Positions 41,264 through 50,168 of a DNA stretch of 64,000 bases are shown piece by piece (position 1 is the stretch's first letter; every line of letters begins with the position of its first letter). Below the pieces are notes generated by a model. That model was not told the origin of the DNA, did no database searches, and saw only the letters and a program-made list of their open reading frames with translations. Both the position numbers and the translations under genes were made by a program. Source of the stretch: Flavobacteriaceae bacterium CG2_30_31_66 (GTDB lineage: Bacteria; Bacteroidota; Bacteroidia; Flavobacteriales; Flavobacteriaceae); assembly GCA_001873065.1 (NCBI GenBank), contig MNYM01000003.1, positions 33,332-97,331 of the forward strand. Direction: 5' to 3'.

Positions 41264-42900
41264 GAGATTGTTTTTTTGATGGAAATTTTTGGATGAATTA
41301 ACATTGCAACGCAGACAATCACCATTCCAATGGAAATGATGAGCGTTTTAGAATTTTGAGAAATAACTCCTAAAAAGGCAATCAGAACTCCAACTGCAAT
41401 TAGTGTATTTCCTAAAACTTTCATGCCAAATAGGTTTTGAGCAACATCTGATGTGGCAGAAAGATTGGGTGTTTCCTGATTTTTATAATTGATGAAGTCT
41501 TCACTTTGCTGAATTCCATTAAATTTTGAAACAATTTCATAAAATACTAATAGTGCAAAAGGAGATAGAGTACCCAATAACATTTCATCAGCTCTTGAAA
41601 GTGTGGCAAAAAATTTAAATCCTATATTAATTGCTAAACTGACTACTGTAATCATCAAAACTGATTTTCCTGACTGCCTTTTTGAAAACAAAGCCCAAAT
41701 GGGTGGTCCATACAATGAGCAACCTGTAACAGCCCCAATACTCAGAACAACGTTGACAATGCCTCCAACATAAGGCACTAATAGAGCAACCAAAATGGTT
41801 CCAATACCAAATAATATGGTGGAAAGTTTAGCTACTTTCATGATTTGTTTCAAACTAGCTTTTGGTTTGAATACCATGAATAAATCGTTGGTAATTACAG
41901 AGGCTGCTAAATTTAAAGTTGTGTTTACAGAACTTGCGGTGGCGAAAACCATGCCTCCTAACATCAAGCCCAACATTCCAATGGGCAACACTTGTTTGCA
42001 AATAAGCATGTATGCACCTTCGCTTTCTAATCCTGACAAATCTGGATTGATAATTTTATAAATCATGGGAGGCAACATCCAAATAAATGGACTAACGAGA
42101 TAAATCCAACCGAAAGTTAAGCCTACTTTTTTGGCGTCTTTTGCATTTTTTACACTGGTATAACGTTGCACATACGCCCAATTACCTCCAATAAACACAA
42201 TGTTATACAATGCAAAAGCCACAATAAACCACCAACTGTATTCTTCACTTGTGGCTTTCCAATCTTCTACAGGAAGTGAAGTTAGAAAACCATCAATGCC
42301 ACCTATTTGCTCTAAAGCTAAAAACACGACTAATAAAACTGCTGCAGTAAGAATGACAAATTGTAAAACATCTGTAACAATCACTGCCCAAAGTCCCCCA
42401 ACAACAGTGTATAATAAAATCAATAAACCAATAACAATGATACAAATATTGATAGACCAACCTGTGGAAACATTCACGATTTTAGCAACTGGATATAAAA
42501 AAGCCCCTGTATAAGCCAATGATAAAATTAGAATAATGTATGTATAAAATTTTTGAACTTTATCGCCTAATCGTTTTCTGACAAATTCAGCAGCGGTTAA
42601 AACATTCGTTTTTCGCCATTTTGGAGCAATGACAAATGCTACTACAAAACCAGCCAAACACATAGATAATTGAATGGTGATGGCGACCCAGCCCAATTCA
42701 TAAGCAATAGAACCCCAAACTACAAATGTGCCTGCTGAGAAAAAACTCATGTACAATGAAAGTCCGTTGATTGACCAAGGCACAGCACCACCTGCTGCAA
42801 AATAGCTTTTCATGTCTGAGCCACTTTTTCTAAACGACAATCCAGCCATCACAATAAGTAGTGAAAATATGATAATAACAATGTAATCTATAGTTGGCAT
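41260..42900 (-). CDS. SSS-family sodium/solute symporter
   Basis: This 546-residue inner-membrane protein has about 13-14 hydrophobic helices. The family signature GGLWAVIVTDVLQF lies in the middle and FAAGGAVPWSINGLSLYMSFFSAGTF near the start. It should carry a small solute, probably a sugar or sugar acid released by the periplasmic enzymes, with Na+. Its stop codon overlaps the oxidoreductase start (ATGA), and 30 bp separate it from the GH29 gene. No other inner-membrane importer is in PUL B, so it may be the monosaccharide uptake step. Fucose, galactose and a uronate are all candidates. Confidence 0.9.
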   Translation of the reverse strand: MPTIDYIVIIIFSLLIVMAGLSFRKSGSDMKSYFAAGGAVPWSINGLSLYMSFFSAGTFVVWGSIAYELGWVAITIQLSMCLAGFVVAFVIAPKWRKTNVLTAAEFVRKRLGDKVQKFYTYIILILSLAYTGAFLYPVAKIVNVSTGWSINICIIVIGLLILLYTVVGGLWAVIVTDVLQFVILTAAVLLVVFLALEQIGGIDGFLTSLPVEDWKATSEEYSWWFIVAFALYNIVFIGGNWAYVQRYTSVKNAKDAKKVGLTFGWIYLVSPFIWMLPPMIYKIINPDLSGLESEGAYMLICKQVLPIGMLGLMLGGMVFATASSVNTTLNLAASVITNDLFMVFKPKASLKQIMKVAKLSTILFGIGTILVALLVPYVGGIVNVVLSIGAVTGCSLYGPPIWALFSKRQSGKSVLMITVVSLAINIGFKFFATLSRADEMLLGTLSPFALLVFYEIVSKFNGIQQSEDFINYKNQETPNLSATSDVAQNLFGMKVLGNTLIAVGVLIAFLGVISQNSKTLIISIGMVIVCVAMLIHPKISIKKTIS

Positions 42901-42930
42901 TTTTGATGGAATTAGAATTTTGGATTTGAG

Positions 42931-44868
42931 TTAATAAACAGACGATGTTAGCGTAATTTCTAAAATGGTAGCAGCAGGATTTAGAGAATAATCTACATCG
43001 CTAGTGGTGATGGTTTTATCTTTGTTTTTTACCCATTTCAATTCTCTTCTATCATATAGATTGATTACTTTTTGCACTTTTTTATTTCCAAGAGATTGCG
43101 TGGTAAACGTTCCTGATTTCAATTCACGATATCCTATAAACACATGACAGTAGATTTTATTTTGATTAAAAGTAAATCCAAATTCCCCAAAAAGCGGTTG
43201 CCAAGGGTCGCCTTTAGTGTTATAAACTGCATTTCCTACTTTCGAAAGCCAATCGCCGGTTTTGAGCAAAACTTCTTGTTGTTTTTGAGGAATGACACCT
43301 TCTCTGTCTGGGGCAACATTCAGCAACAAGTTGATGTTTCTAACGACACAATTGGATAAATAGACAGCCACTTCTTGAAAAGAAAAAACTTCTATATTAG
43401 GTCTGTAACCCCAGCCTCCTTTTTGCAAACTCACACATTTTTCACCATAATTTTTAAATCGAATATCGCCAGAAGTGGCACTCGCGCCTTCTTCCAGATA
43501 CACATCGCCAATCCATCCTAAACGCTCATTGACAATCATTTCAGGTTGATATTTGCGAACCAATCCAATAATGCCTAGTGCATTTCCGTTTTCATCATAA
43601 GTACTGTATTTTTCATTGATAGGCCATTCGTTGTTCGGGTTTTGAAACATGCCAGAGTCCCAGAAATATCTTTCTAATTTGTCATTAACACTTTGACCCA
43701 ACCATCCACCGTCCCAAAACATATAGTCTATTTTTCCGTAATTTTTTAAAATTGAAGTAACTTGTTCATACACTTCTTCCTTCATATCACGTGCGTCTTC
43801 TTTGTGCCAAGCTGCAGTTTTGTAGCCCCAAACATTGGGTTTAGCATCTTTTGCAGTCACGTCATAATAGTCAGGATAGCGCCAACTCATGGGCGAATAG
43901 TACATGCCTACATGCAAACCAGAAGCTCTAACAGCGTCCACATATTCTTTGATAAAATCGCGTCCTAAATCTTTTTTGCTTGTCCAACTTGCTGGATGTT
44001 TGCTGTCAAAAAGCGCATAGCCATCATGATGTCTCGTGGTCAATGCCATGTATTTCATGCCTGCTTTTTTAGCTAATTCTGTCCATTTTGTTGCATCAAA
44101 TTTTGCTGCTGTAAAACCCGTTTCAGGATTTCTGGCTCTTCGTTGGTAATATTCATGCCCCCAAGCCTCTTTATGACGCACCCATTCTGCACCTTCATCC
44201 ATAGCTGCATAAACGCCCCAATGAATGAACATCCCAAACTTGTCGTTGAGAAACCATTCCATTTTTTCGTTCGATAATTGTGCCACACTATTTTCTTCTT
44301 TGATGATTCTTTTTGGGATTTTTACAAACTCTTGAATACTTGGATTAGGTGCTTCGCCTAAATAAGTCAATGATATTTCGTCTGCAAAACCATGACCATT
44401 TCCTGCAAGATGAAACAATGAAATAACCAATTTTTCAGTGCTAAATGCCGTTTGAAAATCTATGCTTACTTTCGTGTATTCTGCTTTGGCAATTGAAATT
44501 GATTTTGCAACACCCCCATAATCACTCACCATCAATTGCACTTCTTCAGCCCCAGAATCGGTTTTGAGGTAAGCTGAAATGCGATACAAACTATTCGCTT
44601 TTACACTAGTTTCTTGATTACAAAAACCTCTTTCTGGTCCGATTTTGAGGGCAAATTTTCCTGAAAAAGCATCATCTGTAATTTCTGAACTTCTGGTTTT
44701 CCAATGTTTCCAGCCATTTAAATTGCCAGTTTCGAAATTGGCATTTGTAATTAAATGGGATTCGTTTATGACGGTAGTTTTTAGTGTTTGTGCATAAAAG
44801 GGTCTTTGCATAAAAAAAAATAAAGTAACGATCAGCACATTTAAGTGTGTAAAAAAAGATTGTTTCAT
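42931..44868 (-). CDS. GH29 alpha-L-fucosidase with N-terminal binding module
   Basis: This 645-residue exported enzyme starts at 44868; the ATG opens a signal peptide (LNVLIVTLFFFMQRPFYAQ), and the longer frame to 44979 runs inside the upstream gene. Residues about 40-170 form a CBM4/9-like beta-sandwich (ITNANFETGNLNGWKHW). The GH29 barrel follows with KFGMFIHWGVYA, LTTRHHDGYALFDS and GMYYSPMSWRYPDYY. YMFWDGGWLG carries the nucleophile Asp386. It should remove alpha-L-fucose from the glycan or from oligosaccharides in the periplasm. Some GH29 members act on alpha-galactose-like sugars, so fucose is likely but not certain. Confidence 0.9.
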   Translation of the reverse strand: MKQSFFTHLNVLIVTLFFFMQRPFYAQTLKTTVINESHLITNANFETGNLNGWKHWKTRSSEITDDAFSGKFALKIGPERGFCNQETSVKANSLYRISAYLKTDSGAEEVQLMVSDYGGVAKSISIAKAEYTKVSIDFQTAFSTEKLVISLFHLAGNGHGFADEISLTYLGEAPNPSIQEFVKIPKRIIKEENSVAQLSNEKMEWFLNDKFGMFIHWGVYAAMDEGAEWVRHKEAWGHEYYQRRARNPETGFTAAKFDATKWTELAKKAGMKYMALTTRHHDGYALFDSKHPASWTSKKDLGRDFIKEYVDAVRASGLHVGMYYSPMSWRYPDYYDVTAKDAKPNVWGYKTAAWHKEDARDMKEEVYEQVTSILKNYGKIDYMFWDGGWLGQSVNDKLERYFWDSGMFQNPNNEWPINEKYSTYDENGNALGIIGLVRKYQPEMIVNERLGWIGDVYLEEGASATSGDIRFKNYGEKCVSLQKGGWGYRPNIEVFSFQEVAVYLSNCVVRNINLLLNVAPDREGVIPQKQQEVLLKTGDWLSKVGNAVYNTKGDPWQPLFGEFGFTFNQNKIYCHVFIGYRELKSGTFTTQSLGNKKVQKVINLYDRRELKWVKNKDKTITTSDVDYSLNPAATILEITLTSSVY

Positions 44869-44960
44869 TTTTACAAAATCTAAAATCATAAATTTCTTAT
44901 TAACTTGAATTAAAATATTATTTGCGAAACATTTTACAGGGTGATAGTTTATGGATGAAA

Positions 44961-47426
44961 TTAATAATATGTCAACCAAGCTGTTGCTTTGCAGCTCTTA
45001 TCAGCAACAAATCGAATCCATCTTGACTGGAAATCATTTGGAAAATTATACTCAAATGTTTCCCCTGGTTTGACTGTTATTGTTTTATAAACCATCCAAG
45101 GACCATGCCCTATAGGTTCTACTTCGACATTGAATGTAACATTTTCTTTCGAATCATGACTGATTGTAAGATTTCGTTTGTCGTAAAAGCCTATTAAATA
45201 TGGATCAGATGCTACTTCAGGTTTAACAACCGTGCTTTTCCATGGTCCCCCTTTTCCTGTAGGTTTCCCCAATTTCCATAAATCGTCAATTGTTCCGGCC
45301 CAAACAGCCGCTTTTTTATCACTTGAAAAAATGATGTGTGAATTATCAATCGCTTTATGAGTGTCTATTCCAGTCATAACTAGCATTCCGCGATAGCTGG
45401 CATAATCATGAATTCGAAAGTTATGTGATGATATAGGACGTATTTTTGCAAAACCATCGGCATTTTCAGCAGGCAATTCATAAAATGTGCCACTGCATTG
45501 AAACAAATCACGTTCGGTTGCAACTTCTCTACAAACACGTAACAAGCCATTATTGGTCAACTCGTCAAACTTATTATCATTTTTTGGCAATCTCCAACGA
45601 CGGTTGCGGTCATCTACGATAAGCACAGAAGCGTCATCAATTTTCACAACCTGTTTCGGTATTGCAAACTTTTCACGAATATATGATGTGGTAGTTGCAT
45701 CTTCCACTTTCGCCAAATTCATTAGCGAATCTAGTTCGTAATATCCTGTTTCCTTTAATTTGACGTTTGAAACAACTCCTGCTAAAACACCAAGCTTTCG
45801 ACGATTATTTCCAAGCGCCCATAAAAAGCCTCCATTCGACTCATTAGATTGAACAGATGAAATCCCTGAAAAAATCTTATCGGCATTATCAGTTCTGTTT
45901 TCAATTTGTGTGTAAGAAAATTGTACTGTTGCTTTTGTATCTTTATCTACTTTTACACGCACCCATTCACCCGTTTCTTTTTCCGAAAACACAACGTTTG
46001 CAGTATTGTCTGGCAATACGGTTATATTTTTCAAAGCCGACCAACTGTTATTTCCTTTTTTGTCAACCTCAAAGCTAAAAGTAATACTTTTGGAGCCTTC
46101 GTTTTTAATCCAGGAAGATCTCAAATCCCAACCTGCAAATAAAAAAGGCTCAGAGAAAACGTCCGCTTTAATATTTTCAGAAATCCATATAGCACCCTCA
46201 GACGTATTTGGGCCAAACTGGTTCAGTTTGTTAATAGGCACAAACCAAAGATTTGAATTAGATTGACCAGGACCGTCTAATGTACCCTTCATCTTACGTA
46301 CATTAAGAAACTCTTTTTTAGCTGAATCATCACAGCCAAATACCAACTGGTTGTTCCAACGTGTGTAGTCGCCAATTACCTTTAAATAGGCAGATTGAGG
46401 GCGAATACCATTCGAACTTTTTAAATTAAATGATTGAGGAAATTTCCAAAACAAGCCATGCATTGTCATTAAATAATCAGGCTTTTGAATGGTACCGATA
46501 TCTCTGATCCTTGGCCATTCAGTATTCCAACCGTGAGCTCCGTCATAAGTATGACTGGCTTTGGGCAATCTATAAAAACTCCAGCCTGATTTTGCATTTC
46601 TGACTCCAATCAAAACAGACTTATAGTCCCAACCAGTCGCCCAAATTGGATCTGTTGTAGGATTTTGGTTGCCAAAAATCCCACCAGGACCTGTCACTTC
46701 AACAAACTGATTTCGGCGAATCACAGTCCACTCCTTACCATTCCATTCGGCTAAGACGCCAGCCTCAACGTCAAATTTTGAATGAGAAAACTTACTATTT
46801 TCGCCGTTGTTTGAATAAACTACAACACCTTGTCCTGAATACAAACCTTTACCATGTGCACCTGGCAAGTTGGCTTTATCAAGCGCTATGGTTTCATCAA
46901 GTCCTTTTTTTGAACCTTTAAAATTGCCGTCTCTATACAATTCCTTGACTTCAAGACTTTTAATATCAATTTCATATAAGCCTTCTTCCATTGTAGCAGT
47001 ATAAATTTTACTAGCTGGATTATATAAATGTCGTGCAGTGCCAGTATGACGACCTGACATAGTAGAATAAGGTATCGCTCTAATATGCCCTTTAGCATCT
47101 ATTATATAAGGACCAATAAATAACTGATTACTTTCCTTGTGAATCATCCTATTCGCAGCTGTTCCACCAATACTTTCTTTTCGTACTTTTCGTTGTAGAT
47201 TTGGTGAAATTTGATACAACTTATCTGATGACCCAAATGGCTGGTGTGGTGCATACGTTATAACCCATAATTTACCACCAAAAGGTACTACAGCTCCAGT
47301 GCCACACTCACTTTCATTATTATACATGGCTAAAATGGGATATATCCCACTAAAATTTTCCGTTAATTTTCCTTGTGTAAAACAATTGAAAGTTAGTAAA
47401 AAAGCTAATAATTCTATTTTTTTCAT
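44961..47426 (-). CDS. Unrecognised 821-residue exported protein with an internal duplication
   Basis: I do not recognise a family. Residues 1-18 are a signal peptide (LLTFNCFTQ). The front part (about 25-320) has propeller-like strands: CGTGAVVPFGGKLWVITYAP, NQLFIGPYIIDAKG, IYTATMEEGLYEIDI. Two related modules follow. Module one (about 321-506) holds GLFWKFP, WNNQLVFGCDDS, NLWFVPINKLNQFG and a beta-sandwich with GNNSWSALKNITVLPDNT and WVRVKVDKDTKATVQFSY. Module two (about 645-821) holds GTFYELP, YRGMLVMTGIDT, AVWAGTIDDLWKLG, then GHGPWMVYKTITVKPGET and WIRFVADKSCKATAWLTY. The gene is richer in G+C than its neighbours and has the largest gaps in the cluster (92 and 215 bp). A new lyase, hydrolase or binding protein are all possible. 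Confidence 0.75.
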   Translation of the reverse strand: MKKIELLAFLLTFNCFTQGKLTENFSGIYPILAMYNNESECGTGAVVPFGGKLWVITYAPHQPFGSSDKLYQISPNLQRKVRKESIGGTAANRMIHKESNQLFIGPYIIDAKGHIRAIPYSTMSGRHTGTARHLYNPASKIYTATMEEGLYEIDIKSLEVKELYRDGNFKGSKKGLDETIALDKANLPGAHGKGLYSGQGVVVYSNNGENSKFSHSKFDVEAGVLAEWNGKEWTVIRRNQFVEVTGPGGIFGNQNPTTDPIWATGWDYKSVLIGVRNAKSGWSFYRLPKASHTYDGAHGWNTEWPRIRDIGTIQKPDYLMTMHGLFWKFPQSFNLKSSNGIRPQSAYLKVIGDYTRWNNQLVFGCDDSAKKEFLNVRKMKGTLDGPGQSNSNLWFVPINKLNQFGPNTSEGAIWISENIKADVFSEPFLFAGWDLRSSWIKNEGSKSITFSFEVDKKGNNSWSALKNITVLPDNTANVVFSEKETGEWVRVKVDKDTKATVQFSYTQIENRTDNADKIFSGISSVQSNESNGGFLWALGNNRRKLGVLAGVVSNVKLKETGYYELDSLMNLAKVEDATTTSYIREKFAIPKQVVKIDDASVLIVDDRNRRWRLPKNDNKFDELTNNGLLRVCREVATERDLFQCSGTFYELPAENADGFAKIRPISSHNFRIHDYASYRGMLVMTGIDTHKAIDNSHIIFSSDKKAAVWAGTIDDLWKLGKPTGKGGPWKSTVVKPEVASDPYLIGFYDKRNLTISHDSKENVTFNVEVEPIGHGPWMVYKTITVKPGETFEYNFPNDFQSRWIRFVADKSCKATAWLTYY

Positions 47427-47641
47427 AATTTATTAAACTGATTTGGATTTATTATGAGAGATATGATAAGCTCTAAGAAAATTAATTTATGTTCAGTCGT
47501 CAATACTCTTATTCTTCTAAAAACCTTTGCTAAAATATTTTTTTAGATTTTTATTCTGTTCCTAGGATCAAATGCCAATCAATCGAGGCTTGAGAAATAG
47601 TATATTTTTTAGTTTTCATATTAATATTATTTTTGATTTTT
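47427..47641 (-). other. Largest gap inside the PUL B cluster, with a possible gene remnant
   Basis: This 215-bp stretch separates the 821-residue protein gene from the GH2 gene upstream. The other gaps in the cluster are at most 92 bp. A 22-codon frame (47551-47619) begins MKTKKYTISQASIDWHL and ends in TAA. It has no partner upstream and could be a decayed 5' end of a former gene or chance. CTAAAA and TTTTAG at about 47529-47545 form a weak inverted repeat. No clear promoter box is visible. Confidence 0.35.
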
Positions 47642-50125
47642 TTAATTTTTGATTTGAATTGAAATTTTATTCCCTCTTAATCCCTCAGAAGTTGCCTCAA
47701 TAATTACTTCGCCATTTTCACCCTTTTTACTTTTAATGACTAATAAACACAAGCCATTAAAAGCTTTTCTGAAGTTTGCCTGAAAAGGCTCTGTTGAGGT
47801 GGCATTGCCATTGCCAACAGCAACAATCGTAGCAGGACCAGTAATTTTAAAATTCACTAAATTATTTGCCAAAGGGTGAAAAATCCCATATTCATCTTCA
47901 ATTTTTACAGTGATGAATGACAAATCTTCGCCATCAGCAGTGATTTCACTTCTGTCAGCAATCATCGAAATTTGTGTGGGTTTTGAAGCAGTTTTGATGA
48001 CTTTTCTGGCAACTTCTTTTCCTTTTATATAGCCAATAATTTCAATTTCTCCTGCTTCAAATGGTACGTTCCAACTTAATCTGTATGGGGAATCAAAGAA
48101 TTTTTCTTTTTTATTCCATCCAAAAAAATCTACTGGAATTCGGGTTTTATCAATGCCTTTTTTCTTTTTGCCTTGTGATTTTCCGTTCACAAATAATTCA
48201 GCCTCTTCGGCATTCGTATAACAAAAAACAGGAATTTCTTTCACATTCGAATCTTCCCAATTCCAATGTGGCAATAGATGCACCATCGGTTTTTTACTCC
48301 ATTGACTTTGATATAAATAAAATCGGTCTTTGGGAAATCCAGATAAATCAACTGCGCCAAAATAGGAACTTCTTGAAGGCCAATCTTTGTCCCAATTGCC
48401 ATGCGTTAAATGGTCTTTTCCGCCATAAGGAGTAGGTTCGCCCAAATAATCAAAACCTGTCCATATAAATTCGCCAATCACATTCGGATTTTTATCCTGT
48501 GCTTCAAATTCTATATCAGGTGGATATGCCCAAGAAGGACTGTTGAAATCATAACTATTGACTTGCAATGAAGGATGTTTGTCATAATTTTCTAATGGCA
48601 AATGGTACACACCTCTTGACGAAACAGTAGAGGCAGTTTCAGAACCATACACAATCATATTCGGATTTTCTTTCATCACTTTGGCATATAAACCAGGTTT
48701 ATAATTGGCACCAACAATATCTAAAGGATTTCCCAAACCATTTGTGAGTGCATTTGTAAGTTGATTAAAACCAGCTGTTGCTGGTCTTGTTGGGTCTTCA
48801 TGATGACAAATTGCCACAAGTTTTTTTGAAATATCAGCACCAATTTCGAGTTTTTGCTCTCCTACTTCATTACCAATACTCCACATTATTACAGAAGGAT
48901 GATTGCGATCGCGTTTGATTAAATCTCGTAAATCTGTTTCATGCCATTCATCCCAATGTTTATTATAATCATTTTCAGTTTTAGGCATTTTCCAACCGTC
49001 AAAAGCCTCTACTTGTACCAAGATTCCCATTTTATCGCATAAAGCTAATTGTTCTGGCGAAGGTGGATTGTGTGAAGTTCTGATGGCATTGATGCTCATT
49101 TCTTTCATGATTTCTAATTGACGTTCAGTAGCTCTGTAATTGACCGCGGTTCCTAAAGGACCTAAATCATGATGCAAACACACGCCTTTTATTTTTTCTT
49201 TTCTTCCATTTATAAAAAAACCTTCTCTGGTAAATGCAATTGTTCGGATGCCAAAAGTGGTTTTGTTGTAATCTATTTCTTTATTATTATAAAAAATCTT
49301 GGTTACAGCTTCATATAATTCAGGCGTTTCTAAATCCCATAATTTAGGATTTTCAACTGTTAAACGTTGTTCTAAAGTGTTGCTTTTCAATTTTTTAAAA
49401 TTAATTGGCACACTGTTTCTGGCAATTTTATTTCCAGTTTTATCAAAAATGGTAGTTTCAAGTTCGTATTTTCCTTTTAAAATTTTATGGTTTGATTCAA
49501 TGGAAGTTTTTATTGTGACAAGTGCTTTTTTTTCAGAAATTTTTGGAGTTGAAATTTGTGTACCCCAATGTTTTAAGTGAGTTTGATTTTTAGTTTGTAG
49601 CCAAACATTTCTATAAATTCCTGCGCCAGGATACCATCTTGCCGATAAAACTTCAGGATTTACAGAAACTGCAATCACATTTTTTTTTCCAAACTTGATA
49701 AAAGATGAAATATCAATTTCAAATCCAATGTAGCCAAAAGGTCTCTGATACACTTTTTTTCCATTGATATAAATGATAGAATTAGTCATAATTCCATCAA
49801 ATTCTAGGCTGATTTTTTTACCCTTTTTATCCGCATCAAGTGTAAAATGTTTTCGATACCAAGCCATTCCAAAGACGGGCAATCCTCCAGTTCTTAGATT
49901 GTATTCTGGTTTAAAAGGTCCTTCAATCGCCCAATCATGAGGCACAGATAATTTTCGCCAATTGGAATCATCAAAATTGGTTTCAAAAGCTGTTAAAGTA
50001 TCTGTTTTTTGAAAACGCCAATCTTCGTTAAAAGAAATGCGTTCTCTGGATTGCCCAAAAACTAAGAATGAGTGGATCCATAACAAATAAAAAAGAAGGC
50101 AAGAAAATAGATGTTTGGCACTCAT
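47642..50125 (-). CDS. GH2 beta-galactosidase-like enzyme with DUF4982 and Ig-like C-terminus
   Basis: This 827-residue exported GH2 has a signal ending LVFGQ. The sugar-binding domain (ERISFNEDWRFQK) is followed by an Ig-like domain and a barrel with KGVCLHHDLGPLG, IRTSHNPPSPE and SIGNEVGEQ, acid/base Glu420. The nucleophile is Glu496 in VYGSETAST. Behind the barrel are a DUF4982-like domain (about 620-700) and an invasin-like Ig domain (about 715-827). This layout is common in Bacteroidota galactan, agar and porphyran loci. It stands 43 bp behind the sulfatase gene. Beta-galactosidase is the best call, probably on desulfated oligosaccharides. Confidence 0.9.
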   Translation of the reverse strand: MSAKHLFSCLLFYLLWIHSFLVFGQSRERISFNEDWRFQKTDTLTAFETNFDDSNWRKLSVPHDWAIEGPFKPEYNLRTGGLPVFGMAWYRKHFTLDADKKGKKISLEFDGIMTNSIIYINGKKVYQRPFGYIGFEIDISSFIKFGKKNVIAVSVNPEVLSARWYPGAGIYRNVWLQTKNQTHLKHWGTQISTPKISEKKALVTIKTSIESNHKILKGKYELETTIFDKTGNKIARNSVPINFKKLKSNTLEQRLTVENPKLWDLETPELYEAVTKIFYNNKEIDYNKTTFGIRTIAFTREGFFINGRKEKIKGVCLHHDLGPLGTAVNYRATERQLEIMKEMSINAIRTSHNPPSPEQLALCDKMGILVQVEAFDGWKMPKTENDYNKHWDEWHETDLRDLIKRDRNHPSVIMWSIGNEVGEQKLEIGADISKKLVAICHHEDPTRPATAGFNQLTNALTNGLGNPLDIVGANYKPGLYAKVMKENPNMIVYGSETASTVSSRGVYHLPLENYDKHPSLQVNSYDFNSPSWAYPPDIEFEAQDKNPNVIGEFIWTGFDYLGEPTPYGGKDHLTHGNWDKDWPSRSSYFGAVDLSGFPKDRFYLYQSQWSKKPMVHLLPHWNWEDSNVKEIPVFCYTNAEEAELFVNGKSQGKKKKGIDKTRIPVDFFGWNKKEKFFDSPYRLSWNVPFEAGEIEIIGYIKGKEVARKVIKTASKPTQISMIADRSEITADGEDLSFITVKIEDEYGIFHPLANNLVNFKITGPATIVAVGNGNATSTEPFQANFRKAFNGLCLLVIKSKKGENGEVIIEATSEGLRGNKISIQIKN

Positions 50126-50168
50126 TTTTTTTGTATTTCAGTTTAATATTGAATTTTAAACTTCGAAC

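Noticed and set aside
44869..44979. N-terminal extension of the GH29 protein
   Set aside because: It would overlap the upstream gene and place 37 residues before the signal peptide.
47551..47619. 22-codon frame starting MKTKKYTISQ
   Set aside because: It is too short to support as a gene and has no recognisable partner; it is mentioned only as a possible remnant.
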